A DNA stretch of 64,000 nt from CAWJNF01 sp963844235 (GTDB lineage: Bacteria; Actinomycetota; Thermoleophilia; Gaiellales; Gaiellaceae): NCBI GenBank assembly GCA_963844235.1, contig CAWJNF010000001.1, forward strand, positions 124,001-188,000, read 5' to 3'. Under the pieces are notes generated by a model. It was given only the letters and a program-made list of their open reading frames with translations. It did no database searches and had not been told where the DNA came from. Of the stretch, positions 34,299-43,058 are shown piece after piece. The position numbers were made by a program, and so were the translations under genes. Position 1 is the first letter of the stretch. Every line of letters begins with the position of its first letter.

Positions 34299-35162
34299 AT
34301 GATCCTCGTCACAGGGGCGACGGGAACTGTCGGCAGCGAGGTCGTGCGTCAAGTCTCCGCCGCTGGTGTGCCGGTGCGGGCGCTCGTGCGCGATCCGGCC
34401 AGGGGCGAGGCGCTCGCCGGGCCGGGTGTCGAGATCGTGCCCGGCGACCTCCTCGATCCGGCATCGCTCGACTCTGCTCTGGACGGTGTCGACAAGCTCT
34501 TTCTGCTGACCGCGTTCACGCCCGACCAGGAGACGCCGGCTGCGAACGCGATCGCGGCGGCGCAGCGGGCGGGCGGGGTGCACGTCGTTCGCATGAGCGT
34601 CGTCGGCGCCAGCGAGGACTCGTCGTTCGCCACGGGCCGCGGGTGCGCGCGCACCGAGAGGCAGCTGTCGCAGTCGGGTCTCGACTGGACGGTGCTGCAG
34701 CCACACGCGTTCATGCAGAACGTGCTCGGCAACGCCGGCACGATCGCGACGGAGGGCGCTCTCTACGGCACGACCGGCGAGGGCCGTATCGGCACGGTCG
34801 ACACCCGCGACATCGCCTCGGTGGCAAGAACGGTCCTGACCGAGCCTGGCCATACCGGCAAGACGTACGTCTTGACGGGCCCTGAGTCGCTCACGCACGC
34901 CGACATGGCTGCGACGCTCGCGGCGGTGCTCGGCAAGGAGGTGCGCTATGTCGACGTGACGCCCGACCAGTACGAGCAGACGCTCCTCGGATACGGGCTG
35001 CCCGAGCCGCTTGCGGAGGACATCCGCGTGCTGTACGGCGAGATCTTCCGCTCCGGCGGCGGCGACTTCGTGACGACGCACGTGCAGGACGTCACGGGCA
35101 GGGCGCCGCGGAGCTTCGAGGAGTTCGTCCGCGACCACGCGACCGTGTTCGCCGGCGGCTGA
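34299..35162 (+). CDS. NmrA-like NAD(P)-binding protein (atypical SDR)
   Basis: 287 residues starting MILVTGATGTVGSEVVRQVS, a GATGxxG dinucleotide-binding loop, followed by ARGEALAGPGVEIVPGDLLD. There is no Tyr-x-x-x-Lys catalytic pair, as usual in NmrA/HSCARG-like proteins, which act as redox sensors or quinone reductases. The ATG has an AAGGAGAGGGA ribosome-binding site. Role unknown. Confidence 0.85.
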   Translation: MILVTGATGTVGSEVVRQVSAAGVPVRALVRDPARGEALAGPGVEIVPGDLLDPASLDSALDGVDKLFLLTAFTPDQETPAANAIAAAQRAGGVHVVRMSVVGASEDSSFATGRGCARTERQLSQSGLDWTVLQPHAFMQNVLGNAGTIATEGALYGTTGEGRIGTVDTRDIASVARTVLTEPGHTGKTYVLTGPESLTHADMAATLAAVLGKEVRYVDVTPDQYEQTLLGYGLPEPLAEDIRVLYGEIFRSGGGDFVTTHVQDVTGRAPRSFEEFVRDHATVFAGG

Positions 35163-35209
35163 CCACCACGCCGGGGCGGCGACGGACGTCGCTCTGTCAT
35201 ATTCGGAGC

Positions 35210-36112
35210 GTGCGGCGCGTTCTCATCGTCAACCCGGTCGCCAGCGGGGTTACGAAGCGGCGCGTCGAGGACGTGATGACCGCGCTCGCGACCGGCGGTG
35301 CGATCGAGCTGATCGTGACCGAACGGGCCGGACAGGCGACCGAGATCGTGGGCGAAGCGTGCGACGATTGCGAATCGATCTTCATCCTCGCGGGTGACGG
35401 CGGCTTCAACGAAGCCGTCAACGGCATGCGCGGGACCGTCCCGGTCGGGTTCCTCCCGGGCGGTGCTTCGAACGTCCTGCCGCGAGCGCTCGGCCTCCCG
35501 AACGATTGCGTGGCAGTGGCACGGCGGCTGGCGGAGGGCACGCGGACCCGGCGCATCTCGCTCGGGCGGGCTCGCTATCCCGGTGGGCCCGAGGCCGGTC
35601 GCCGGTTCACGTTCTCTGCCGGCGTCGGGCTGGATGCCGAGCTCGTGCGCGCGGTCGACAAGCGCGGGCGGCGGAGCGGAAAGCGGTCAGGCGATCTCGC
35701 CTTCGTCTGGGAGCTCGCCCGCATCCTGGCCGTGCGACGCGGACGGCTCGAGCCCACGCTCGAGGTCGACGGTCATGGGCGCTGCGCCCTCGTCGTCGCC
35801 GCCAACTGCGACCCGTACACGTACGCCGGCCCCTTCAGCGTGCGCGCCACACCCCGTGCTCGCTTCGAGCTCGGGCTCGACGTCGTCGCGCTCGAGCGGC
35901 TCGACCCGGCCGGGATCCCGTGGCTCGCGTGGCGGTTGCTGGTTCGTCCGACGCACCCCGGAGCGTCAGGCGTCGTGTACGTCCACGACGCGGACAGGCT
36001 GGCGATCCGCTGCGACCGTCCGCTGCCTCTGCAGGTGGACGGGGAGGACCTCGGCGACGTGGCCGAGGTCGTGCTCGAAGCCGAGCGGGACGCGCTGACG
36101 GTGCTCGTGTAG
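35210..36112 (+). CDS. Diacylglycerol kinase-family lipid kinase
   Basis: 300 residues. VRRVLIVNPVASGVTKRRVE, LAGDGGFNEAVNGMRG (the nucleotide-binding GDG block, with Phe-Asn-Glu) and LPGGASNVLPRALGLP match the DAGK catalytic domain, with the C-terminal domain of the YegS/DgkB fold. It phosphorylates diacylglycerol or a related lipid at the membrane. The TAG stop lies within GTAGGGG of a dispersed palindrome, so the repeat supplies the end of the gene. Confidence 0.88.
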   Translation: MRRVLIVNPVASGVTKRRVEDVMTALATGGAIELIVTERAGQATEIVGEACDDCESIFILAGDGGFNEAVNGMRGTVPVGFLPGGASNVLPRALGLPNDCVAVARRLAEGTRTRRISLGRARYPGGPEAGRRFTFSAGVGLDAELVRAVDKRGRRSGKRSGDLAFVWELARILAVRRGRLEPTLEVDGHGRCALVVAANCDPYTYAGPFSVRATPRARFELGLDVVALERLDPAGIPWLAWRLLVRPTHPGASGVVYVHDADRLAIRCDRPLPLQVDGEDLGDVAEVVLEAERDALTVLV

Positions 36113-36391
36113 GGGCCGGATATATCCGGCCCCTACGTAGGGGCCCGGCGCGCGTCGGGCCGGATGAGATCCGGCCCCTACGGTCTCCGGGTCGGAAACA
36201 TCCGCCCGCTACGATGCGCCCGGAGACGTGTGGTTCGGTGTAGGGGCCGCATCTCATGCGGCCCGGTCGCGGTCGCCAGGCCGTGACGCACGAGGGTGGC
36301 AGGTCGGCGGTCCAACGGCGCGGCAAGGCGCGGGGTGGGGCGCACATCCGCGCCGGGCGGAGGGGATCGGCCGGGCGAGATCCGGCCCCTA
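36109..36391. repeat. Cluster of dispersed palindromes
   Basis: Four copies in under 300 bases: 36109-36136 (GTAGGGGCCGGAT, AT, ATCCGGCCCCTAC), 36137-36181 (longer 5' half, then GGGCCGGAT-GAG-ATCCGGCCCCTAC), 36240-36264 (GTAGGGGCCGCAT-CTC-ATGCGGCCC, with paired G-to-C and C-to-G changes) and 36364-36391 (degenerate 5' arm, intact ATCCGGCCCCTAC). A separate hairpin GTCTCCGGG/CCCGGAGAC spans 36183-36227. This fills the 289-base gap between two genes; no reading frame of note is seen. Confidence 0.9.
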
Positions 36392-36395
36392 CACT
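36390..36395 (+). promoter_or_regulatory. -10 element formed at the edge of a palindrome
   Basis: TACACT begins in the terminal CCCCTAC of the repeat copy at 36364-36391 and is followed by six bases and the GTG start at 36402. The repeat appears to contribute half of the promoter. Confidence 0.5.
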
Positions 36396-36401
36396 GATTT
36401 C

Positions 36402-37823
36402 GTGGGCAAGAAGCTCGTCCTCTGCGTGATCGACGGGCTCACGCCGGCCACGCTGGAGCGAGGGGTCGAGAACGGACGGCTGCCGGTGCTGTCCTACCTC
36501 GCTTCGCAGGGCGAGTATGCGCGCGGGGTGAGCGCGTTCCCGTCGGTTACCCCTGTCTGCCTGAGCTCCATCGCGACCGGGAGCTGGTCGGACGTACACG
36601 GCATTCCGCACATCGTCTGGTGGAACGCCGAGGAGCAGCGGGTCGTCGAGTACGGGTCGTCGCTCGGCGCCGTGCTCGCGGCCGGCATCGGGGGAGTGGT
36701 ACGCGACGCCGTCCTCAACATGTCGGCCTCGCACCTCTCGTCCGAGGCGACGACGGTGTTCGAGGCTGTCGAGGATGCCGGGCTCGTCGCCGGTGCCATC
36801 ACCTTCACGTGCTACCGGGGCCGCACGCGCCACCGCATCCGGCTTCCTGAGCTCGCGCGGCGTAACCGCTGGTACGAGGCCGTCAACGGCCCGAGCCGCT
36901 TCTTCTTCTTCAACATCTACGAGTCGGACGAGACCGGGGCGCCGCTCGCCGTTCGCTCCCGCACGGGCGGATCCGTCGACCGCTACGCGGTTCACGCCGG
37001 CCGCTGGCTGGTCACGCGCGACGGGTTCGACTTCCTCGTCTACTACCTGCCCGACTACGACCACGCGTCGCATGCCGCAGGCCCCGACGACGCGGAGCGT
37101 GCCCTCGGGCGCGCCGACGCGGCTCTGCTCGAGCTCGCGCAGGCTGCCGGCGGCCTCGACGACTTCCTCGACCGCTACGCGATCGTCGTCTGCTCCGACC
37201 ACGGGCAGACGCGAGTCAGGCACATCGTCCGTCTGGAGGAGCGCTTCGCCGACCTCGCCCTGCTTGCACCCCGGCGACCGCGTCCCGAGCGCGCCGACGT
37301 GGCCGTCTGCGCGTCGAACCGGGCGGCGATGGTCTACAGGCTCCCGGGGTGCACGCTGTCCACGAGAGCGCTTGCGGAGCGCCTCGACGGCGAGCCGGGT
37401 GTCGACATCGCGCTGTATCGCGAGGACGGGGTCGCTGTGGCCCGCCGCGAGCGAGCGGAGCTTCGCTTCGCCCCCGGTCCCGACCGGTTCCAGCTCGAGG
37501 GCGACTCCCGGGTGCTCGATCCGACGCTCTATCCGGGTGGCCTCGAGCGGGCGTGGGCAGCGCTTGCATGCACCCGGTCGGGAGACGTCCTGGTGTCCGC
37601 GGCCGAGGGTTTCGAGTTCGCCGACCTTGGCGGACACCATCACGCGGGCGGCGGCAGCCATGGCTCGCTCCTGGCCGGTGACTCGCTCGTGCCCGTGCTC
37701 GCCTGTGGCCTGGACACGGCTCTCCCGGCGGAGCCCCGCATCACCGATCTGAAGTGGCTCGCGCTTACCCATCTGGGCGTCGAGCCCGGCGCCCGTGTCG
37801 CAGAAGCCACGCGTGCGTCCTGA
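36402..37823 (+). CDS. Alkaline-phosphatase-superfamily phosphodiesterase/nucleotide pyrophosphatase
   Basis: 473 residues. VLCVIDGLTPATLERGVENG carries the first metal Asp and FPSVTPVCLSSIATGSWSDV the nucleophile Thr; later metal ligands are in YYLPDYDHASHAAGPDD, VVCSDHGQTRV and GGHHHAGGGSHGSLLAGDS. This is the type I phosphodiesterase/nucleotide pyrophosphatase pattern. No signal peptide is evident. The GTG start is chosen because of the -10 six bases upstream. It overlaps the downstream pcm gene by 29 bases. Confidence 0.82.
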   Translation: MGKKLVLCVIDGLTPATLERGVENGRLPVLSYLASQGEYARGVSAFPSVTPVCLSSIATGSWSDVHGIPHIVWWNAEEQRVVEYGSSLGAVLAAGIGGVVRDAVLNMSASHLSSEATTVFEAVEDAGLVAGAITFTCYRGRTRHRIRLPELARRNRWYEAVNGPSRFFFFNIYESDETGAPLAVRSRTGGSVDRYAVHAGRWLVTRDGFDFLVYYLPDYDHASHAAGPDDAERALGRADAALLELAQAAGGLDDFLDRYAIVVCSDHGQTRVRHIVRLEERFADLALLAPRRPRPERADVAVCASNRAAMVYRLPGCTLSTRALAERLDGEPGVDIALYREDGVAVARRERAELRFAPGPDRFQLEGDSRVLDPTLYPGGLERAWAALACTRSGDVLVSAAEGFEFADLGGHHHAGGGSHGSLLAGDSLVPVLACGLDTALPAEPRITDLKWLALTHLGVEPGARVAEATRAS

Positions 37824-38457
37824 GGACGAGCGCAGCCGGATGGTCGAGCGCCAGCTCGGCTCCCGCGGGATCGCCGACATCCGGGTCCTCGAAGCGATGG
37901 CGCGCGTTCCGCGCGAGCTCTTCGTGCCCGAGGGCGAACGAGCTCGCGCCTATGAGGACGAGCCGCTTCCGATCGGGTTCGGGCAAACGATCTCGCAGCC
38001 CTTGATGGTCGCGCTCATCTGCCAGGAGGCGTCCGTCCGGCCGGGTCACCGCGTCCTCGACGTCGGCGCTGGATCCGGCTACCAGGCCGCCGTCCTCGCC
38101 GAGCTCGGCGCCACGGTGCACGCGGTCGAGCGCGTTCCCGAGCTCGCCGAGTTCGCCCGCGCGAACCTCGAGCGTACGGGCTACGGCCAGCGCGTCGCCG
38201 TCCACGTCGGCGACGGCACGCTCGGATTGCCCGAGCACGCACCGTTCGACCGTATCGTGGTCGCCGCCGCCGCTCCGCAACCACCGGCGTCGCTGTACTC
38301 GCAGCTCGTCACGAACGGGCGGCTCGTCGTTCCGGTCGGGGGGCGTCGGGACCAGCGGCTCGAGGTCATCGTGGCGAGCCCGGAGGGACCGGCGATCGTC
38401 CGCACCGTGCCGTGCCGGTTCGTCCCACTGGTGGGAGCGGAGGGCTTTCGCGGGTGA
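37795..38457 (+). CDS. pcm: Protein-L-isoaspartate O-methyltransferase
   Basis: 220 residues. MVERQLGSRGIADIRVLEAM, RVPRELFVPE, IGFGQTISQPLMVALI and the SAM motif VLDVGAGSGYQAAVLAEL are all PCMT signatures. It methylates abnormal isoaspartyl residues for repair of aged proteins. The GTG start overlaps the previous gene; the stop overlaps the acylphosphatase start (GTGA). Confidence 0.93.
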   Translation: MSQKPRVRPEDERSRMVERQLGSRGIADIRVLEAMARVPRELFVPEGERARAYEDEPLPIGFGQTISQPLMVALICQEASVRPGHRVLDVGAGSGYQAAVLAELGATVHAVERVPELAEFARANLERTGYGQRVAVHVGDGTLGLPEHAPFDRIVVAAAAPQPPASLYSQLVTNGRLVVPVGGRRDQRLEVIVASPEGPAIVRTVPCRFVPLVGAEGFRG

Positions 38458-38729
38458 CGGGTGTCAGGCGGGCCCGGGTGAGGGTGCGGGGTCACGTCCA
38501 GGGTGTCTACTTCCGGGCCGATGCTCGCGCCCGCGCGCGCGGGCTCGGCCTGGCGGGCTGGGTGCGCAACGCCGCCGACGGCAGCGTCGAGGCGGTGTTC
38601 GAGGGCGACGCCGAGCAAGTCGAGAGCATGATCGGCTGGTGTCGCCGCGGCCCCTCGGGAGCCCGCGTCGACGAGGTCACGGTCGAGTGGGAAGAGCCGC
38701 TCGGGGAGCGGGGCTTCTCCGTTCTCTAG
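38454..38729 (+). CDS. Acylphosphatase
   Basis: 91 residues with the full acylphosphatase motif: RVRGHVQGVYFRADARARA (catalytic Arg in YFRA) and LAGWVRNAADGSVEAVFEGD (catalytic Asn). It hydrolyses acyl phosphates. The GTG start overlaps the pcm stop, and the preceding in-frame codons are clearly not part of the family. Confidence 0.93.
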   Translation: MTGVRRARVRVRGHVQGVYFRADARARARGLGLAGWVRNAADGSVEAVFEGDAEQVESMIGWCRRGPSGARVDEVTVEWEEPLGERGFSVL

Positions 38730-38743
38730 GGCGCCCGATACGG

Positions 38744-38769
38744 CGGTGACGGTCACGTGACTGTCACCG
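38744..38769. promoter_or_regulatory. 26-bp palindrome upstream of gtrA-like gene
   Basis: Half-sites CGGTGACGGTCAC and GTGACTGTCACCG pair with a single mismatch and contain nested GTGAC/GTCAC repeats around CACGTG. There is no T-run, and a -10-like TACAAT (38794-38799) lies 25 bases downstream, seven bases before the GTG. An operator is more likely than a terminator, but a terminator for the upstream operon is possible. Confidence 0.5.
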
Positions 38770-38806
38770 GGCAATCTGCCGAGGGCCGGTCCGTACAATC
38801 GTCGTC

Positions 38807-39253
38807 GTGGCTCGTGAGACCGCGCTCAGCGTACGCATCGAGGAGGTTCGCGCTCTCGCCCAGGCGGCGCTGCGCCGTCCCGCGAACTGGATCCAGCTCG
38901 TCAAGTTCTGCGTCGTCGGAGCCACCGGCTACGCCGTCAACCTGGGGGTCTACGCCCTCCTCGTCCACGGCGCCGGGCTCCACTACCTGGCCGCGGCGGT
39001 GTGCTCGTTCGTCGTCGCCGTGACCAACAACTACACCTGGAACCGGCTGTGGACGTTCCGGGCAGAGCGCGGCCATGTCGCGCTCCAGGGTGCGAAGTTC
39101 CTCGTCGTCTCGCTGGCCGCGCTGGCCGCGAACCTCGCAGCGCTGGCGGTGCTCGTCGCCTTCGGAGTGCCCAAGGTCCCGGCGCAGGCAGTCGCGATCG
39201 TGCTCGTGACGCCTCTCAGCTTCCTCGGCAACAAGCTCTGGTCTTTCAGGTGA
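38807..39253 (+). CDS. GtrA-family membrane protein
   Basis: 148 residues with four membrane segments. FCVVGATGYAVNLGVYALLV, NNYTWNRLWTFRAER and the C-terminal SFLGNKLWSFR are GtrA hallmarks. GtrA-type proteins are thought to flip polyprenyl-phosphate sugars across the membrane. The next two genes encode multi-pass membrane proteins, at least one of which is a glycosyltransferase-like protein using such donors, so a shared role in envelope glycan modification is plausible. Probably leaderless (TACAAT then seven bases). Confidence 0.88.
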   Translation: MARETALSVRIEEVRALAQAALRRPANWIQLVKFCVVGATGYAVNLGVYALLVHGAGLHYLAAAVCSFVVAVTNNYTWNRLWTFRAERGHVALQGAKFLVVSLAALAANLAALAVLVAFGVPKVPAQAVAIVLVTPLSFLGNKLWSFR

Positions 39254-41064
39254 CGACGTGGTCGCGCCGTCACCTGGTAGCGGCGGCGGCGGCGGCGCTC
39301 GGGCTCTCGCTACTCGTTGCCGCCGGCGCCTCGGCGCAGAACGCCACCTCGCCGGTGTACGACTCGGAGGGTCGGCTCATCGAGACGCCGTACGTGCCGG
39401 CGCCCGTCGAGCCGCGGATCACGCAGGACGCGGCGGTCGACCTGGCCCGCGCAGATCCGAGGATCGCCGCCTGGCTCGACCGGTACCCGGCCGAGGGCCT
39501 CAGCGACCAGGCGACGTTCGAAGACGGTCAGCGCGTCTGGACCGTCAAGGTCTGGTCGAGCCTCGACGATGCCGGCCAGGTCGTGCTGGCCAAGGTCGAC
39601 GACGCGACCGGCCGGGTGACCGAGGCGTGGACCGGCCCCCAGGTCGCCTGGACGATGGCGCGCGGGGCGAAGGGGTCGTTCGGGCGCAAGATCAACAACG
39701 GCGAGATCTGGTGGTCGCTGACGGCGGTCTTCTTCCTCGGGCTGGCGAACTTCCGCCGCCCCCTGTCCATGCGCAATCTCGATCTGCTCGTGCTGCTTTC
39801 GTTCTCGGCGTCCTGGTGGTTCTTCAACGAGGGCGAGATCTTCACCTCGGTGCCGCTCGCTTACCCGCCGCTTGTGTACCTGCTCGCCCGAATGGCCTGG
39901 CTCGGGTTCCATGGCCGCGCTCGCGAGCCGGACCGACCACTGTGGCCCGTCTGGGTGCTCGCTGCGGTGACGATCTTCCTCGCGGGGTTCCGGATCGGGC
40001 TCAACGTCGAGGCCTCGAACGTCATCGACGTCGGCTACGCGGGGGTCATCGGCGCGCAGCGGATCATCGACCAGGGTGAGATGCCCTACGGGCACATGCC
40101 CGTGCACGAGGGCGAGGAGTGCGGGCCCCCGGACGGGAACGGCAACGTCCGAGAACGGGTGCAGACGAACGGGCGCTGCGAGTCGGCGAACGACCGTGGC
40201 GATACCTACGGCCCGATCACCTACCTCGCGTACGTCCCGGGCTACCTCGCCTACGGCTGGAGCGGAAAGTGGGACGAGCTTCCGGCGGCGCACTTCTCGG
40301 CGCTGCTCTTCGACAGCCTGACGCTGATCGGGCTCGCGCTCGTCGGCTGGCGCTTCGGCCGCGGCCGGCTCGCTGCCACGCTGCCGTTTGCGTGGGCCGC
40401 GTACCCGTTCACGCAGTACGTGTCGAGCTCGAACGCGAACGACGCGCTCCTGCCGTGCCTGCTCGTGTTCGGCTTCTGGCTCGTGACGTCCGCGCCCGCG
40501 CGAGGCCTGTTCGTCGGCCTGGCCTCCTGGGCCAAGTTCGCCGCGCTGCTCCTGGTCCCGCTCTGGGCCTCGTATCCCGACGGTCTGCGACGCCCACGCG
40601 CGGTCGTGCTCTTCGCGTTGGGCTTCCTCGCCGCGACCGCGCTCGGCTTCTGGGTGCTCCTGCTCGAGCCCGATCCGATCCATGCCGCGCGCGTGTTCTG
40701 GGACCGGACGTTCGACTTCCAGCTTGGCCGCGACTCACCGTTCTCCATCTGGGGCTGGGCCGAGTATCCGGGCTATCCGGATCTGTCGGTGCCGCAGACG
40801 GTGCTGAAGGTCATGCTCGTCGTCGCGGCTCTGGTCTGCGCCGTGCTTCCCCGCCGCAAGACGGCGATTCAGCTCGCCGCTCTGACGGCCTTCCTCCTCG
40901 TCGGCTTCGAGCTCGTGCTGACGCACTGGTTCTACCTGTACATCCCCTGGTTCCTTCCCTTCGTCGCGTTTGCGCTGCTCGCTCCCGCAGCCCAGCCGGC
41001 GCGCGAGCCCGCGGAGGAGACCGGCGATCACGAGATCCGGACGCTCGCTGCCGCACGCGCCTGA
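39250..41064 (+). CDS. Large multi-pass membrane protein, glycosyltransferase-like
   Basis: 604 residues from GTG 39250 (GTGA overlap with gtrA). A signal-anchor is followed by an extracytoplasmic region with PepSY-like beta structure (RVWTVKVWSSLDDAGQVVLA, KVDDATGRVTEAWTG), and then about ten membrane segments, with a loop containing GEMPYGHMPV. The later part resembles membrane mannosyltransferases of the GT87/GT-C type, but I cannot point to a decisive catalytic motif. The gtrA neighbourhood supports a role in cell-envelope glycosylation. Confidence 0.6.
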   Translation: MTTWSRRHLVAAAAAALGLSLLVAAGASAQNATSPVYDSEGRLIETPYVPAPVEPRITQDAAVDLARADPRIAAWLDRYPAEGLSDQATFEDGQRVWTVKVWSSLDDAGQVVLAKVDDATGRVTEAWTGPQVAWTMARGAKGSFGRKINNGEIWWSLTAVFFLGLANFRRPLSMRNLDLLVLLSFSASWWFFNEGEIFTSVPLAYPPLVYLLARMAWLGFHGRAREPDRPLWPVWVLAAVTIFLAGFRIGLNVEASNVIDVGYAGVIGAQRIIDQGEMPYGHMPVHEGEECGPPDGNGNVRERVQTNGRCESANDRGDTYGPITYLAYVPGYLAYGWSGKWDELPAAHFSALLFDSLTLIGLALVGWRFGRGRLAATLPFAWAAYPFTQYVSSSNANDALLPCLLVFGFWLVTSAPARGLFVGLASWAKFAALLLVPLWASYPDGLRRPRAVVLFALGFLAATALGFWVLLLEPDPIHAARVFWDRTFDFQLGRDSPFSIWGWAEYPGYPDLSVPQTVLKVMLVVAALVCAVLPRRKTAIQLAALTAFLLVGFELVLTHWFYLYIPWFLPFVAFALLAPAAQPAREPAEETGDHEIRTLAAARA

Positions 41065-41092
41065 CAGGCGCGAGCGCGATCCGCGCGGCTGG

Positions 41093-42277
41093 GTGCTCGC
41101 CGCGCTCCTCGGCTGCGCTCTCTTCCTCCTTTCGTGGGGGCTGCTCCACGTGCCGCCGCTCTCGCGGAATCAGATCATCGACACGCCGACGTACCAGCGC
41201 TTCGGCGATGCCGTCGTCGACGGGCAGGTCCCCTATCGGGACTTCGACATCGAGTACCCGCCGGGCGCCCTACCGGTCTTCATCCTCCCCTCGCTCGCCG
41301 CCGAGGATGACTACCGCACGGTCTTCGAGGTGCTCATGCTGCTGTGCGGGCTCGGGGCCGTCGTGCTCGTCGCACGGACGCTCGACGCCGCGGGAGCAGA
41401 TCGCCGCCGGCTCCTGGCCGGTTGCGCCCTCGCCGGCCTCGCGCCGCTGGTGCTCGGGACCGTCATCCTGACGCGGTTCGACCTATGGCCCGCCCTGCTC
41501 AGCGCCGGGGCTCTCGCCGCCCTCGCCGGGGGCCGCGAACGGCTCGGCCTCGGCGTGCTCGGGCTCGCTGTCTCGGCGAAGATCTACCCGGCCGTGCTCC
41601 TTCCGATCGCGCTGCTCTACGTGGCGCGCCGACGCGGTGGGCGGGAGGCCCTCGTCGGTCTCGGGATCTTCGCCGCTGTGCTCGCAGCCGTGCTCGTCCC
41701 GTTCGCCGTCCTCTCGTGGGACGGGCTCCTGCACGCGTTCACGGAGCAAGCGCGGCGCCCGCTGCAGATCGAGAGCCTCGGCTCTTCCGTCCTCCTCGCG
41801 GTGGCGGACCTCGGCGGGTACGAGCCGACGATCGTCTCGAGCTTCGGCTCCCAGAACCTCTCGGGCCAGCTGCCGGACACGCTCGCGGGTCTGCAGACGG
41901 CCGTGCAGATCGTCGCAGTCATCGCCGTGTGGATCCTCTTCGCCATCAGCCCGCGGGGGACACCGCACCTGCTCGCGGCGTCCGCGGCGGCGGTCGCCGC
42001 CTTCGCGGCCTTCGGCAAGGTGCTGTCGCCCCAGTTCCTGATCTGGCTGATCCCGCTCGTGGCCCTCGTGCTCGGGAGGCTCGGCGCCGTCGCCTGGGGG
42101 CTCTTCGCGCTCGCCCTGGCCCTGACGCACGCCTACTTTCCGAAGCGCTACTTCGACGGCCTGCTCACGCTGGACTCGGGACCGGTCTGGCTCCTGGTCG
42201 CCCGGAACGTCGCCCTCGTCGCTCTGGTAGTGCTGCTTTCGGTCGCGCTGAGCCGGGCCGAGCCGTCGCCTACGTGA
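41093..42277 (+). CDS. Membrane glycosyltransferase, GT87-like
   Basis: About 394 residues with nine or more membrane segments. The first loop DTPTYQRFGDAVVDGQVPYR, then DFDIEYPPGALPVF, is typical of GT87 (DUF2029) polyprenol-phosphate-mannose-dependent mannosyltransferases; FGKVLSPQFLIWLIPLVALV fits the C-terminal half. The start is uncertain: GTG 41093 lies within the first hydrophobic segment, and a CTG at 41051 would give a more usual N-terminus. Its stop overlaps the stop of the convergent ymdB gene. Confidence 0.72.
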   Translation: MLAALLGCALFLLSWGLLHVPPLSRNQIIDTPTYQRFGDAVVDGQVPYRDFDIEYPPGALPVFILPSLAAEDDYRTVFEVLMLLCGLGAVVLVARTLDAAGADRRRLLAGCALAGLAPLVLGTVILTRFDLWPALLSAGALAALAGGRERLGLGVLGLAVSAKIYPAVLLPIALLYVARRRGGREALVGLGIFAAVLAAVLVPFAVLSWDGLLHAFTEQARRPLQIESLGSSVLLAVADLGGYEPTIVSSFGSQNLSGQLPDTLAGLQTAVQIVAVIAVWILFAISPRGTPHLLAASAAAVAAFAAFGKVLSPQFLIWLIPLVALVLGRLGAVAWGLFALALALTHAYFPKRYFDGLLTLDSGPVWLLVARNVALVALVVLLSVALSRAEPSPT

Positions 42278-43052
42278 CCTCGACTCGAACGGTCTCGCAG
42301 GCTGTCGCCCGCCCGTCGGAGCCGCAGTCGATCAGCGCCCCCTCGATGCGCACGTCGCCCTCCGCCGGCTGGAATCGCACCGGCAAGCCGCTTCGCATGC
42401 GCTCGATCGCCAGCTCGGCGCGGACGCCGATCACGGAGTCGTGTGGCCCTGTCATGCCGGCGTCGGTCAGCGCTGCCGTGCCGCCCGAAAGGACCCGCGC
42501 GTCGTTCGTCTGCACGTGCGTGTGCGTTCCGATCACGGCAGTCGCCCTGCCGTCGAGCATGCGGGCGAGCGCGATCTTCTCGCTCGTCGCTTCGGCGTGG
42601 AAGTCGACGACCACGATCGGTGTCTCGCGCCGCAGCTCCTCGACGAGCTGCTCGGCCACGGAGAACGGGTGCGCCTGCGACTCCATGAACAGCCCGCCCA
42701 TGAGGTTGAGCACCGCGACAAGCGTGCCGTCGCGCGCGGGCGCGACGCAGGCTCCACGTCCAGGAGCCCCAGGCCCACCGAAGTTCGCCGGGCGCAGCAC
42801 CCGCTCGCTGGAGTCGAGCAGCGGGTAGAGGTCTCGCTGGCGCCAGACGTGGTTCCCGGTCGTCACGACGTCGGCGCCACGCTCGAGCAGGCGGCCCGCC
42901 AGCTTGGCCGTCAGGCCCGCGCCGTCGGCGGCGTTCTCGCCGTTCACGATGCAGAAGTCGATATCGAGCTCGTGACGGAGCTCAGGCAGCCGCGACTCGA
43001 TCGCGCGCCTGCCCGGCACGCCGAAGACGTCGGCCACGAAAAGGAGCTTCAC
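42270..43052 (-). CDS. ymdB: YmdB-family metallophosphoesterase
   Basis: 260 residues with all metal-binding blocks of the TIGR00282/YmdB family: LFVADVFGVPGR, VNGENAADGAG, TTGNHVWRQRD, VVDFHAEATSEK and GTHTHVQTNDAR. YmdB of Bacillus hydrolyses 2',3'-cyclic nucleotides and influences biofilm and motility decisions. It follows the M23-like gene after six bases on the same strand, so they form an operon. Confidence 0.93.
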   Translation of the reverse strand: MKLLFVADVFGVPGRRAIESRLPELRHELDIDFCIVNGENAADGAGLTAKLAGRLLERGADVVTTGNHVWRQRDLYPLLDSSERVLRPANFGGPGAPGRGACVAPARDGTLVAVLNLMGGLFMESQAHPFSVAEQLVEELRRETPIVVVDFHAEATSEKIALARMLDGRATAVIGTHTHVQTNDARVLSGGTAALTDAGMTGPHDSVIGVRAELAIERMRSGLPVRFQPAEGDVRIEGALIDCGSDGRATACETVRVEVT

Positions 43053-43058
43053 CGAGGT

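Noticed and set aside
42375..42828. Plus-strand frame opposite ymdB reading into the glycosyltransferase gene
   Set aside because: Arg/Ser/Pro-rich shadow. ymdB on the minus strand has every metal-binding motif of its family.
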